A stretch of DNA of 34,058 nucleotides, from the NCBI RefSeq assembly GCF_019636135.1, contig NZ_JAHBYD010000039.1:1-34058 (forward strand), read 5' to 3'. The notes under the pieces are model-generated. The model saw nothing but the letters and a program-made list of their open reading frames with translations. It made no database searches and was not told the origin of the DNA. This document shows positions 1 to 8,449 of this stretch, one piece after another. Position 1 is the first letter of the stretch, and every line of letters begins with the position of its first letter. Origin of the DNA: Phenylobacterium sp. (GTDB lineage: Bacteria > Pseudomonadota > Alphaproteobacteria > Caulobacterales > Caulobacteraceae). The translations under genes were made by a program, and so were the position numbers.

Positions 1-87
1 GGCCGTCTCCGCCACGGGCTTCGAGCCCTGCGAGCAGCCGGCCAGCGCCAGGGCCGCCATCACCGTCAGTCCGACCCCGCGCGGCAT
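1..87 (-). CDS. Lipoprotein N-terminus (partial, runs off window start)
   Basis: Only the first 29 codons are inside the window. They encode a classic lipoprotein signal peptide: a short basic start (MPRG), a hydrophobic stretch, then the lipobox LAGC with the lipidated cysteine at residue 18 and a polar run after it. The protein would be exported by Sec, lipidated by Lgt and cleaved by LspA. A GGGAG ribosome-binding site lies about 10 nt upstream of the ATG at 87. The mature part is outside the window, so its function is unknown. Confidence 0.72.
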   Translation of the reverse strand, partial: MPRGVGLTVMAALALAGCSQGSKPVAETA

Positions 88-381
88 CGCTCACTCACTC
101 CCGCCAGCCTCGCGCCGATAGCGGCCCTCGGCGACGCACGTGTCAAGTTGCGCTCCGATGGAGGGGCCGGAAACGAAGGCGGCCCCGGCGGCCATCGAAG
201 GCGCCAGGGCCGCACACCCGTCGCAGGAGGCCGGTAGGGGGAAGCCGGGGCCTGCGCGATCGAGGCCCATATGGGGACCCCCGGCCCGCACGCAAGAGGC
301 GCGCCCGCCGTCACGTCGGCCTTGCCCCGGACCGCGCCCGGCCGTCAGATGGCGGCGACCAGAGAACGGGCAGGAAACCCC

Positions 382-1116
382 ATGATGAAGCTCTATTCCG
401 GCGATCTCAGCCCCTACTCCGCCCGCGTGCGGATGCAGATCTACGCCAAGGGGCTGGAGGACCGGATCACGCTGGAGCGCCCCGCCACCTTCGGCACCCC
501 GCAGTTCCGCGAGCAGAACCCCATCGGCCGCATCCCCGTCCTCGACATCGATGGCGACCTGATGCCCGAGTCCGAGGTCATCGCGGAGTACCTGGAGGAG
601 GTCTTCCCCGAACCGTCGATGCTGGGCAAGGCGCCGCGCGAGACCGCCCACATCCGCACCCTCGCCCGCATCGGCGACGTCTACCTGATGAACAACCTCT
701 TCATGCTGGCGGGCCAGGTCTACGCGCCCGAGAAGGACAAGGGCGTCGTCGAGCTGCTGGCCGGCCAGGTGCTCCGCAACCTGAAGGCCCTCGACCGCAT
801 GGTGGGGCCAGAGGCCGGCGAAGACGGCTTCGCCTGCTGCGGCCGCCTCACCATGGCCGACTGCGCCCTGGTCCCCGCGCTCTTCCTGGTGGAGAACACC
901 CTGACGGCGGCCACCGGCGAGCCCAGCCCGATCCCGAAGCTGCCGAACGTCGCCGCCTGGTGGGCCGCCATCCAGCGGAACGAGCACGCCGCCCGCACCC
1001 TCGTCGAGCTCAACCGCGGCCTCGAGGAGCGCAAGGAGCTCATCCGCACCGGCGCCTTCGCCAAGATGATGGCCGCCATGCGCGCCGCCCAGGCCAAGGC
1101 CGACGCCGAGGCCTGA
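382..1116 (+). CDS. Glutathione S-transferase family protein
   Basis: A 244-residue protein with the two-domain GST layout. Residues 3-80 form the thioredoxin-like domain, with SPYS near residue 10 where the catalytic Ser/Cys sits, the cis-proline strand NPIGRIPVL, and the glutathione-binding PESEVIAEYL. The rest is the all-helical domain. The family conjugates or reduces substrates with glutathione in the cytoplasm; the substrate cannot be told. The frame is open further upstream (to 271), but ATG 382 is chosen because AGGAAA lies just before it and the fold begins at once. A second ATG follows at 385. The stop TGA is followed in the same frame by an SDR remnant. Confidence 0.9.
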   Translation: MMKLYSGDLSPYSARVRMQIYAKGLEDRITLERPATFGTPQFREQNPIGRIPVLDIDGDLMPESEVIAEYLEEVFPEPSMLGKAPRETAHIRTLARIGDVYLMNNLFMLAGQVYAPEKDKGVVELLAGQVLRNLKALDRMVGPEAGEDGFACCGRLTMADCALVPALFLVENTLTAATGEPSPIPKLPNVAAWWAAIQRNEHAARTLVELNRGLEERKELIRTGAFAKMMAAMRAAQAKADAEA

Positions 1117-1245
1117 TCCATCGTGCGCCGCCCCGGCCGCCCGGACGACGTGGCCAACATGGTCCAGTTCCTGGCCTCCGACGCCTCGCCCTGGATCACC
1201 GGCCAGGTCTACCCGGTGAACGGCGGCTTCACCTTCGCGCTCTGA
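1117..1245 (+). pseudogene. Remnant of an SDR-family oxidoreductase C-terminus
   Basis: Directly after the GST stop, in the same frame, 42 codons read as the C-terminal end of a short-chain dehydrogenase. GRPDDVANMVQFLASD is followed by WITGQVYPVNGGF and a natural TGA at 1243. The Rossmann fold and the Tyr-Lys active site are missing, so this is the 3' end of a gene whose front has been deleted. It has no ribosome-binding site of its own; a GTG at 1123 could only give a 40-residue peptide. It probably marks a deletion that brought the GST gene next to a former dehydrogenase gene. Confidence 0.75.
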
Positions 1246-1276
1246 TCCCACCCACTGTCATCTCACTACCCGCTGT

Positions 1277-1310
1277 CATCCCGGTTTGGGCGAAGCCGAA
1301 GCCCGGGATG
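1277..1310. repeat. REP-type palindromic repeat
   Basis: CATCCCGG and CCGGGATG bracket a short GC-rich loop between two converging genes. The same GTCATCCCGG core recurs at 6957-7106 and, in variant form, at 22531, 25142 and 28711. Confidence 0.6.
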
Positions 1311-1324
1311 GGGGGCGCCGGTTC

Positions 1325-1915
1325 CTATTCCAGCAGCTCCCCCAGCCGGCGGGTCCCGTCCCAGAGGAGGCCGCGCCAGCCGGCGGCGCGGGCGGCCTCG
1401 ACGTTGTCGGGGCGGTCGTCGAGGAGGGCGAGGTCGGCGGGGGCGAAGCCGGTGCGGGCCTCGACGGCCGCGAAGAAGGCGGGGTCGGGCTTGCCGCAGC
1501 CGTAGGCGGCCGAGTGGTGGATCGCGTCGAAGCGGTCGCGCAGGCGCAGCGTGTCCCAGAGGTAGGCGGCGCGCTCGTGCTCCTGCACCGTGGCGAGATG
1601 GAGGGCGACGCCGGCGGCGCGCAGCTCCGCGAGTTCGCCGAGCAGGGCCTCGTCGAGCCGGGCGTCCATGGCGAACCAGTAGTCGGCGACGGCCCGGCTG
1701 GTGAGGTGGGGCGCATGCTCGGCCAGGACGGGGCCGAGCCGCTCGTGCAGGCCGGCGCGGCCCATCACGACGTCGGACCAGTGCGGCTGGAAGAAGTGCG
1801 CCTGCAGGGTCGCGGACGAAAGGCCGAGGTCGGCCTCCATGTTCGCCGCCCAGCCGCCCGGGCGCGGGACCACCACCACGCCGTCGACGTCGACCATCAG
1901 GGCTTTCGGCCGCAT
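1325..1915 (-). CDS. HAD-superfamily hydrolase
   Basis: A 196-residue cytoplasmic phosphatase-like protein. HAD motif I is near the start (DVDGVV, nucleophile D9 and acid D11), the lysine motif is GKPDPAFF, and the metal-binding motif is LALLDDRPDNV, followed by the usual AAGW. The cap is small and helical. The family hydrolyses phosphate or halide bonds; the substrate is not predictable. The ATG overlaps the mutS stop by one base (TGATG), so it is co-transcribed and probably translationally coupled with mutS. No functional link to mismatch repair is known to me. Confidence 0.88.
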   Translation of the reverse strand: MRPKALMVDVDGVVVVPRPGGWAANMEADLGLSSATLQAHFFQPHWSDVVMGRAGLHERLGPVLAEHAPHLTSRAVADYWFAMDARLDEALLGELAELRAAGVALHLATVQEHERAAYLWDTLRLRDRFDAIHHSAAYGCGKPDPAFFAAVEARTGFAPADLALLDDRPDNVEAARAAGWRGLLWDGTRRLGELLE

Positions 1916-4608
1916 CACGCCCCGCCCAGCAGCCCCTTCAGGCGGTACAGCGCGTCCATCGCCTCGCGGGGGCTCATGCCGTCGGGGTCGAGGGCGCGGA
2001 GCGCTTCCTCGGCGGGGCTGGGGCCGTAGCTGGTCGCGGGCTCGGCGACGGCGGCGAAGAGCGGCAGGTCGTCGAGGTTCGCCGGGCCGGCGGCTTCCTT
2101 CTCCAGGCGTTCGAGCACCTGCTTCGCGCGGGCCACCACCGGGCCGGGGACGCCGGCCAGCTTGGCGACCTGAACGCCGTAGCTGCGGTCGGCGGGGCCG
2201 GGGCCGGCCTCGTGCAGGAAGATCAGCTCGCCGTTCCACTCCTTGGCCTTGAGGCTGAGGTTGGAGACGTAGGGCAGCCGGCCCTCCAGCACGGCCAGCT
2301 CGTGGTAGTGGGTGGCGAAGAGGGCGCGGCAGCGGTTGGTCTCGTGGAGGGCCTCGGCGCAGGCCCAGGCGATGGCGAGGCCGTCGTAGGTGGCGGTGCC
2401 GCGGCCGATCTCGTCGAGGATCACCAGGCTGCGGGGCGTGGCCTGGCTGAGGATCGCGGCGGTCTCCACCATCTCCATCATGAAGGTGGAACGGCCGCGG
2501 GCCAGGTCGTCGCCGGCGCCCACGCGGCTGAACAGGCGGTCGACCGCGCCGATGCGGAGGCGTTTGGCGGGCACGAAGCAGCCGGACTGGGCCAGCACCG
2601 CCAGCAGCGCGTTCTGGCGCAGGAAGGTCGACTTGCCGGCCATGTTCGGGCCGGTGACGAGGCTGAGGCGGGCGCCGCCGACGCCCTGGCCGTCGAGGCG
2701 GCAGTCGTTGGGCGTGAACGCCTCGCCCGCGCGGCGCACGGCGGCCTCCACGACGGGATGACGCGCGGCCTCGGCCTCGAAGGCGGTGGAGCGGTCGACG
2801 ACGGGGCGGGTCGCGCCGACGTCGTCGGCCCATTCGGCCAGGGCGGCGGCGACGTCGAGGGTCGCGGCGGCGAGCGCGGCGGCCTGGATGGCGGCCGCGA
2901 CGCCGGTGGCCGCGTCGCGCCAGGCCTCGAAGGTGTCGAGCTCGATGGCCAGCGCGCGCTCGGCGGCCTGGGCGATCTTCGCGTCCAGCTCGGCCAGCTC
3001 CACGGTGGTGAAGCGCACCTGGTTGGCCATGGTCTGGCGGTGGATGAAGGTCGCGTTCAGCGGCGCCTTCAGCAGCGGCTCGGCGGCCTTGGCGGTGGCC
3101 TCGACGAAGTAGCCCAGGACGGCGTTGTGGCGGACCTTGAGCGCGACGCCGCTCTCGGCGGCGAGGCGGGCTTCGAGGGCGAGGATCACGCGGCGGCTGT
3201 CGTCGCGCAGCGCGCGGGCCTGGTCGAGCTCGGGGCGGACGCCGGGGGCGACGAAGCCGCCGTCGCGGGCCAGGGCCGGGAGGTCGGGGCCGAGGCCGGC
3301 CGTGAGCAGGTCCAGGAACTGGGCGAGGTCGGGGCTGTTGGCGAGATGCAGCGCGGCGAGCGCGGCGGCGATCTCGGCCGGCAGCGTCAGCAGCGGGTCC
3401 CGGGTCTCGCTGAACAGGCGGCAGACCGCCTCGCCGGTGACGAGCCCGTCGCGGAGCGCGCCGAGGTCGCGGGGGCCGCCGCGGCCGAGGGCGAGGCGCG
3501 AGAGCGCGCGGGCCATGTCGGGCAGGCCCTTCAGCGTCTCGCGCAGCTTCTGGCGCTGGGGCCGGCGCTCGACGAACCAGGCCACGGCGTCCAGGCGCGC
3601 GTCGATGGCGGCGGGGTCCAGCAGCGGGCGGGCGAGGCGGGCGGCCAGCGCGCGGGCGCCCGGCGCGGTGACGGTGCGGTCGATGGCGGCCAGCAGCGAC
3701 CCGTCGCGCGAACCGGACTGGGTGCGGTCGATCTCCAGGCTGGCGCGGGTGGCCGGGTCGATGACCATCACGTCGCTCTCGCCCGCGCGGCGGGGCGCGG
3801 AGAGCGCGGGAAGCCGCCCGGCCTGGGTGGTCTCCAGGTGGGCGGCGATCAGGCCCAGGGCCGACACCTCGGCGCCGGCGAGCGGGCCGAAGCCGTCCAG
3901 GGTCTCCACGCCGTAGAGCCGCTTCAGGCGGGTCTCGGACGCGCCCGGTTCCGCGAGCGCGGACGGCATCGGCTGGACGAAGCCGCCGGCCGCCTTCAGC
4001 GCCGCGCTCACCGCCTCGTCGGCGAACAGGCGGTCGGGGACCAGGATCTCGGAGGGGCCGAGCGCCGCCAGGGTCGAGGCGAGGCCCGAGACGGTGACCG
4101 CCAGGCACTCGACCTCGCCGGTGGAAAGCTCGACGCTGGCCACCGCGGCGGAGCCGGCGCGGACGGCCACGGCGGCCAGGCGGTTGGCGCCGCGGGCGTC
4201 GAGCAGGCCGTCCTCGGTGAGCGTGCCCGGCGTGACGACGCGGGTGACCTCGCGGCGGACCATGGCCTTGGCGCCGCCGCGCTTCTTGGCCTCGGACGCC
4301 TCCTCCAACTGGTCGCAGACGGCCACCTTGAAGCCGGCGCGGATCAGCTTGGCGAGGTAGGCCTCCATGGCGTGGGCGGGGACGCCGGCCATGGGGATCG
4401 GCTGGCCGCCGTGGGCGCCGCGGGCCGTCAGGGTGATGCCGAGGACGGCGTGGGCTTTCTGCGCGTCCTCGAAGAACAGCTCGAAGAAGTCGCCCATGCG
4501 GAAGAAGACCAGGGCGTCGGGCTGGCGCGCCTTGGCCTCGAAGTACTGCGCCATCACCGGCGTGGCGCCGGCGGCATGGTCGGTGACGGTGGACACTTGA
4601 GCGTTCAT
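1915..4608 (-). CDS. mutS: DNA mismatch repair protein MutS
   Basis: An 897-residue MutS, a usual length. The mismatch-reading Phe-x-Glu motif is F41/E43 in GDFFELF. After the connector and core/clamp domains comes the ATPase, with Walker A GPNMAGKST at about 653-661 and Walker B ILDEIGRGT with D732/E733. MutS binds mismatches and small loops after replication and recruits MutL. The ATG at 4608 gives the family-like start MNAQV; an in-frame GTG at 4659 would add 17 residues, and neither has a strong Shine-Dalgarno. The gene is divergent from the acetyltransferase and runs into the HAD gene. Confidence 0.97.
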   Translation of the reverse strand: MNAQVSTVTDHAAGATPVMAQYFEAKARQPDALVFFRMGDFFELFFEDAQKAHAVLGITLTARGAHGGQPIPMAGVPAHAMEAYLAKLIRAGFKVAVCDQLEEASEAKKRGGAKAMVRREVTRVVTPGTLTEDGLLDARGANRLAAVAVRAGSAAVASVELSTGEVECLAVTVSGLASTLAALGPSEILVPDRLFADEAVSAALKAAGGFVQPMPSALAEPGASETRLKRLYGVETLDGFGPLAGAEVSALGLIAAHLETTQAGRLPALSAPRRAGESDVMVIDPATRASLEIDRTQSGSRDGSLLAAIDRTVTAPGARALAARLARPLLDPAAIDARLDAVAWFVERRPQRQKLRETLKGLPDMARALSRLALGRGGPRDLGALRDGLVTGEAVCRLFSETRDPLLTLPAEIAAALAALHLANSPDLAQFLDLLTAGLGPDLPALARDGGFVAPGVRPELDQARALRDDSRRVILALEARLAAESGVALKVRHNAVLGYFVEATAKAAEPLLKAPLNATFIHRQTMANQVRFTTVELAELDAKIAQAAERALAIELDTFEAWRDAATGVAAAIQAAALAAATLDVAAALAEWADDVGATRPVVDRSTAFEAEAARHPVVEAAVRRAGEAFTPNDCRLDGQGVGGARLSLVTGPNMAGKSTFLRQNALLAVLAQSGCFVPAKRLRIGAVDRLFSRVGAGDDLARGRSTFMMEMVETAAILSQATPRSLVILDEIGRGTATYDGLAIAWACAEALHETNRCRALFATHYHELAVLEGRLPYVSNLSLKAKEWNGELIFLHEAGPGPADRSYGVQVAKLAGVPGPVVARAKQVLERLEKEAAGPANLDDLPLFAAVAEPATSYGPSPAEEALRALDPDGMSPREAMDALYRLKGLLGGA

Positions 4609-4687
4609 GGAAGGATCGACGCTAAAGGACGCGGGTGAGTCCCTGAACCCCTTGAACACCGCCGTCCGCGCGCCAAGCTGTGGATGG

Positions 4688-5236
4688 ATGGCCTACGGCA
4701 GCGTTGATTCGACGTTCGTGATCTTCCCCGCCGGCCCGGCGGACGCCGAGGCCCTGGGCCGTGTCCATGTCCAGTCGTGGCGCGAGACGTACCGGGGCCT
4801 ACTGCCCGACGCCTACCTGGCCCGGATGAGCGAGGCGGCGCACGCGCGGCGCTTCGCCCACGCGCTGACCCGGCCGGGCGACGACGACGTCACGCTGGCC
4901 GCGGCCGACCGCAGGGGCCTCGTGGGCTACGCCCAGGGCGGGCCGTCGCGGCGGCGGGCGCCCGGCGAGGCGGAGGTGGCGACGCTCTACCTCGTGCGCC
5001 CGGCGCAGAACCGCGGGCTGGGCCGAAGGCTGCTGAGCGGCACGGCGCGGGCGCTGGCCGTGCGCGGCGCGAGGAGCCTGGTGGTCTCGGTGCTGCGCGA
5101 CAACCTCGCGGCGCGGGCCTTCTACGAGCACCTGGGCGGCGACGCCGAACCGGCCCGCGAGGAGCCGGGACCCGGCGGTGGCCGCTTCTGGGAGGTGGCG
5201 TATGTGTGGCGCGACATCGGGGCGCTGATCGGATGA
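4688..5236 (+). CDS. GNAT-family N-acetyltransferase
   Basis: A 182-residue protein with the GNAT fold. N-terminal VQSWRETYRGLLPDAYLARM is typical of the subgroup. The acetyl-CoA loop is QNRGLGRRLL, preceded by the strand VATLYLV and followed by NLAARAFYEHLGG. It transfers an acetyl group from acetyl-CoA to an unknown amine. ATG 4688 is chosen because the fold starts soon after it. The longer frame back to 4607 would run into the mutS start region. The gene converges on the ABC ATPase gene across a giant palindrome. Confidence 0.85.
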   Translation: MAYGSVDSTFVIFPAGPADAEALGRVHVQSWRETYRGLLPDAYLARMSEAAHARRFAHALTRPGDDDVTLAAADRRGLVGYAQGGPSRRRAPGEAEVATLYLVRPAQNRGLGRRLLSGTARALAVRGARSLVVSVLRDNLAARAFYEHLGGDAEPAREEPGPGGGRFWEVAYVWRDIGALIG

Positions 5237-5449
5237 ACCTCCCCCGCTTCGCGGGCACGGCAATCGCATATGGATGCGGGTGGCCGAAAGGCCGTCAGTC
5301 AAAACCGCAGAGATCGCGGAGATACGCAGAGGATTCGCGTGGATCCGCGAGCTTCTCTGCGCATCTCCGCGATCTCTGCGGTTCATGAATCGGGCGGACA
5401 AGCCGCCCACAAGCCATATGCGATTGCCCTGACTTCGCGGGGGAGGTTC
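5235..5449. repeat. Giant imperfect palindrome filling a convergent intergenic gap
   Basis: The whole space between two convergent stop codons is one long inverted repeat. The outer arms (GAACCTCCCCCG at 5235 against CGGGGGAGGTTC at the right end), middle arms (GGCAATCGCATATGG against CCATATGCGATTGCC) and inner arms (5303-5331 against about 5354-5383, built on CCGCAGAGATCGCGGAGAT) all pair, with the centre near the GGATCC at 5341. It could act as a two-way terminator. A diverged copy of one arm lies at 18003-18063. Confidence 0.85.
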
Positions 5450-5450
5450 G

Positions 5451-6395
5451 TCAGGCGCTCTCCGCCGCGTAGGTGAGGCTCACGAACACGTCCTCGAGGT
5501 CAGGGTCTTCGGTGGAGATGTCCTTGATGTGCAGGCCGGCGGCGCGGATGGCGGCGAGCACCTGCTCCACACTGGACTGGCCCGTGCGGTAGCTGACCGA
5601 GAAGCCGCCGGCCTTGGTGAGCTTCGTCTCGAAGCCGGGGAGCGCGGGCGCGGCCGTCACCGGCTCCTCGGGCGTCACGATCACGTGGCGCGTGTCCATG
5701 CGGCGCAGCAGCGTCGTGGTGGGCTCGCAGGCGACGACCAGGCCGCGGTTGACGATGGCGATCTGGTCGCAGAGCTCCTGGGCCTCTTCCAGGTAGTGGG
5801 TCGTGAGCACGATGGTCACGCCCTTGCGGTTCAGCTCCAGCACGTAGTTCCAGAGCTGGCGGCGCAGCTCCACGTCGACGCCGGCGGTGGGCTCGTCGAG
5901 GATCAGGACCGGCGGGTTGTGGACCATGGCCTTGGCGACCATCAGCCGCCGCTTCATGCCGCCCGAGAGCTGGCGGACGTAGGCCCTGGACTTGTCGGCG
6001 AGGCCCAGCGCGGCCAGCAGCTCGTCGGAGCGGCGCTCGGCCTTCGGCACCGCGTACATGCCGGCGGCGACCTCCAGGGCCTCCTTCGGCGTGAAGAAGG
6101 GGTCGGCGGCGATCTCCTGCGGCACCACGCCGATGGCGGCCCGCGCGTCGCGGGGCTGCCGGTCGATGTCGCGGCCCCAGATCGTGACCTGCCCGCTCGT
6201 CTTGCGGCAGAGGCCGGCCAGGATGTTGATGAAGGTCGACTTGCCGGCGCCGTTCGGCCCCAGGAGGCCGAAGATCGAGCCGCGCGGGATGGCGAGGTCG
6301 ATGCCGCGCAGCGCATGCATCTCGGGCGTGGTCTTGGTGGCGGCGTAGGTCTTGGTCAGGCCCCTGGCCTCGATGGCGTATTCGGGAAGGTCCAT
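5451..6395 (-). CDS. ABC transporter ATP-binding protein
   Basis: A 314-residue cytoplasmic ATPase with Walker A GPNGAGKST (46-54), Q-loop VVPQE, signature LSGGM (143-147), Walker B LILDEPTAGVD (164-174) and the switch histidine in LTTHYLEEA. The C-terminal 80 residues resemble the regulatory tail of drug- or Nod-factor-type export ATPases. Such proteins pair with an ABC-2 membrane permease, but no permease gene is next to this one. It is therefore an orphan subunit whose partner must be elsewhere. The gene is divergent from the zinc-finger gene. Confidence 0.93.
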   Translation of the reverse strand: MDLPEYAIEARGLTKTYAATKTTPEMHALRGIDLAIPRGSIFGLLGPNGAGKSTFINILAGLCRKTSGQVTIWGRDIDRQPRDARAAIGVVPQEIAADPFFTPKEALEVAAGMYAVPKAERRSDELLAALGLADKSRAYVRQLSGGMKRRLMVAKAMVHNPPVLILDEPTAGVDVELRRQLWNYVLELNRKGVTIVLTTHYLEEAQELCDQIAIVNRGLVVACEPTTTLLRRMDTRHVIVTPEEPVTAAPALPGFETKLTKAGGFSVSYRTGQSSVEQVLAAIRAAGLHIKDISTEDPDLEDVFVSLTYAAESA

Positions 6396-6486
6396 GGGGG
6401 TCCGTCGTTGACGCGCAAAGCTGTGGTCGCATACCTAGGCCCGCGTTCGCCCCCCGCCAAGGCGGGCCGCAAGAGGTATCCGATAC

Positions 6487-6771
6487 ATGGCCCGTAAAGC
6501 CGCCGTTGCGCCCAAGAGACCCAAGGCCGAGCCCGCGCTGACGCCCGACCTGCCCGCGCCGGAAGTGATCGTCGTGCGCACCGGCCGCGTGGCCTGCGAC
6601 GGCGTCGGCGGCGCGCTGGGCCACCCGCGCGTCTGGCTGGAGATGGGCGAGGCCACCTTCGTCGAATGCCCCTATTGCGATCGCCGCTTCGTGCTGGCCG
6701 CGAGCGCCGGCGAGGGCCCCGAGAACGAGCTCCTGGCCCCCGGCGTCTACGAAGGCCCGCACGGGCACTGA
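6487..6771 (+). CDS. Zinc-finger (zf-CHCC) domain protein
   Basis: A 94-residue protein. After a basic, proline-rich start, the zf-CHCC fold has all four ligands: C37, H46, C61 and C64, in the context VACDG, ALGHPRVWLEMG and CPYCDRRFVL. The family is the bacterial relative of the NDUFS6 accessory subunit of respiratory complex I and is common next to unrelated genes in alphaproteobacteria. The role here is inferred only. The upstream gap shared with the ABC gene is about 90 bp and must hold both promoters. Confidence 0.88.
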   Translation: MARKAAVAPKRPKAEPALTPDLPAPEVIVVRTGRVACDGVGGALGHPRVWLEMGEATFVECPYCDRRFVLAASAGEGPENELLAPGVYEGPHGH

Positions 6772-6978
6772 TGGGAGCTAACCCGCCTCGACGACGACCG
6801 CGCCACGTACGACGAGCAGGACACGAAGGTCCTCGACGCCATCCGCCAGCATGGGGGGTTCGACACGCACGTGATGGCCGATGAAGAGGGGGCGGGGTTC
6901 TCGTACACCACCGGCTTTCACGTATCGGCGGGCTTCGAACTAGCTGCCCCCACGACTGTCATCCCGGTTTCGCCGTAA
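6772..6978 (+). pseudogene. Broken DUF4262-like gene fragment
   Basis: Immediately after the zinc-finger stop the same frame reads LDDDRATYDEQDTKVLDAIR, then HVMADEEGAGFSYTTGF and GFELAAP. This is the N-terminal signature of DUF4262 proteins (acidic lead, DEEG-FxYTxGL). There is no start codon in this frame, and the homology stops at about 6951, where a REP palindrome begins and brings in TAA at 6976. The gene has lost both its start and its C-terminal two thirds. Confidence 0.6.
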
Positions 6979-7106
6979 GGCGAAGACCGGGACCCAACCC
7001 AGCGGGTGCTCTGAGGTGGTGCTCTGGCTTCGACTGTCGGGGCCAGTCCCCAACCATCGACGCACCGGACGGTTGGGTCTTTGGCTGCGCCAAAACCGGG
7101 ATGACA
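6957..7106. repeat. Composite REP element (two opposed copies)
   Basis: CTGTCATCCCGGTTTCGCC at the left and its near-complement ending in CCGGGATGACAG at the right enclose about 110 bp. Inside the left unit, CCCGGTTTCGCC pairs with GGCGAAGACCGGG around GTAA. It fills the gap between the DUF4262 remnant and the dnaN stop, and appears to have cut the remnant. Confidence 0.7.
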
Positions 7107-7136
7107 GCCGTGGGTGATGACGGCCGCTGCTGGGGC

Positions 7137-8255
7137 TCACACCCTGAGCGGCATCAGGATGTACTGCACATCCGCGTCGGCCGGGTCGAGGACGAGGGCC
7201 GGGTCGTTGGGGCCGCCGAAGCGGAGCTCCATGGCGCCGCCCGAGATCTGGTCGGTGATGTCCAGCAGGTAGCGCGCGTTGAACGACAGCTCGAAGGGCT
7301 CGCCGTCGTAATCGATCTCCAGCTCCTCCACCGCCTGCCCGGCTTCCATGTTGCGCACGGTCAGGACCACGCGGCCGCTCTCGATGGCCATGCGCACCGA
7401 GCGGGACTTCTCGGCCGAGATGGTGGCGACGCGGTCGACGGCCTGGGCGAAGAGCTTGGCGTCGACCATGACGGTGCGGTTGTTGTCCTTCGGGATCACG
7501 CGGCCGTAGTCGGGGAAGTTGCCGTCGATGACCTTCGAGGTGAGCGCCGCGCCGCCCAGTTCCAGGCGCACCTTCTGCGGGCTGATCTGCAGGTCGACGT
7601 TCTCGCCGGCGTCTTCCAGCAGGCGGCGGACCTCGTTGATGGTCTTGCGCGGCACGATCACGCCGGGCGCGCCGGCGGCGCCTTCGGGCGCCGGCATGTC
7701 GGCGAGCGCCAGCCGCGAGCCGTCGGTGGCCACCGCGCGCAGGCGCGGCGCGCCGTCGACCACGATCGTGTGGACGTAGAGGCCGTTCAGGTAGTAGCGC
7801 GTCTCCTCGGCCGAGATCGCGAAGCGCGTCTTGTCGATCAGCCGGATCAGGTCGTTCACGTCGACCGCCATGGTCCCCGCGAAACCCTCGGCGCTCATCA
7901 CCGGGAAGTCGCCGGCGGGCAGGACGGGCAGGTTGAAGCGGCTGCGGCCGGCGGCGACGGTGAGGCGCGGGTCCTCGCCCGTGAAGCCGAGCGACACGTC
8001 CGCGCCTTCCGGCAGCTTGCGGACGATCTCGTACAGGGTGTGGGCGGGCGCGGTGATCTGGCCCGGCTGGTCCACCTGGGCCAGCGCCTCGTCGATGATC
8101 TCCATGTCGAGGTCCGTGGCCGAGAACGTCAGCCGGTCGCGATCAGCCGACAGCAGCACGTTCGACAGGATCGGGATGGTGTTGCGGCGCTCGACCGCGC
8201 TCTGGACGTGGCCCAAGGCGCGGAGCAGTGCGGCGCGTTCGATCGTCAGCTTCAT
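7137..8255 (-). CDS. dnaN: DNA polymerase III beta sliding clamp
   Basis: A 372-residue protein, the usual clamp length, with three repeated domains. The N-terminus has the typical RNTIPILSNVLL, the middle has VPRKTINEVRRLLED and VIDGNFPDY, and the C-terminus is the conserved YILMPLRV. Dimers encircle DNA and tether Pol III, MutS, DnaE and ligase partners. No recF follows downstream. The upstream region on the coding strand has a CTCCC-TTCG-GGGAG hairpin (8322-8335) about 70 nt before the ATG, which could sit in the leader. Confidence 0.97.
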   Translation of the reverse strand: MKLTIERAALLRALGHVQSAVERRNTIPILSNVLLSADRDRLTFSATDLDMEIIDEALAQVDQPGQITAPAHTLYEIVRKLPEGADVSLGFTGEDPRLTVAAGRSRFNLPVLPAGDFPVMSAEGFAGTMAVDVNDLIRLIDKTRFAISAEETRYYLNGLYVHTIVVDGAPRLRAVATDGSRLALADMPAPEGAAGAPGVIVPRKTINEVRRLLEDAGENVDLQISPQKVRLELGGAALTSKVIDGNFPDYGRVIPKDNNRTVMVDAKLFAQAVDRVATISAEKSRSVRMAIESGRVVLTVRNMEAGQAVEELEIDYDGEPFELSFNARYLLDITDQISGGAMELRFGGPNDPALVLDPADADVQYILMPLRV

Positions 8256-8398
8256 GTCAGTCCCGGCTCACCAATCGCGCACGGACATATCAGGCAGAGG
8301 CGAATCAACCCCGACCGTGCGCTCCCCGAAGGGAGGGGACTTCGGACATTAGCCAAATTCCGCACGCGGAAAAGTGCGTCGCGGTCTCATGCACAGGC

Positions 8399-8429
8399 AA
8401 AACGCCCCGCGGGCGGGCCGCGAGGCGCG
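8399..8429 (-). terminator. Rho-independent terminator after the first PEP-CTERM gene
   Basis: On the minus strand CGCCTCGCGG pairs with CCGCGGGGCG (one G-T wobble), followed by TTTT. It lies about 20 nt beyond the stop at 8450. Confidence 0.75.
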
Positions 8430-8449
8430 CCTGGACTTGTGGAGCGGCG

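Noticed and set aside
2212..4638. 808-codon open frame on the plus strand
   Set aside because: It is antisense to mutS; the translation is low-complexity Gly/Ala/Glu/Arg typical of a GC-rich shadow frame, with no recognisable domain.
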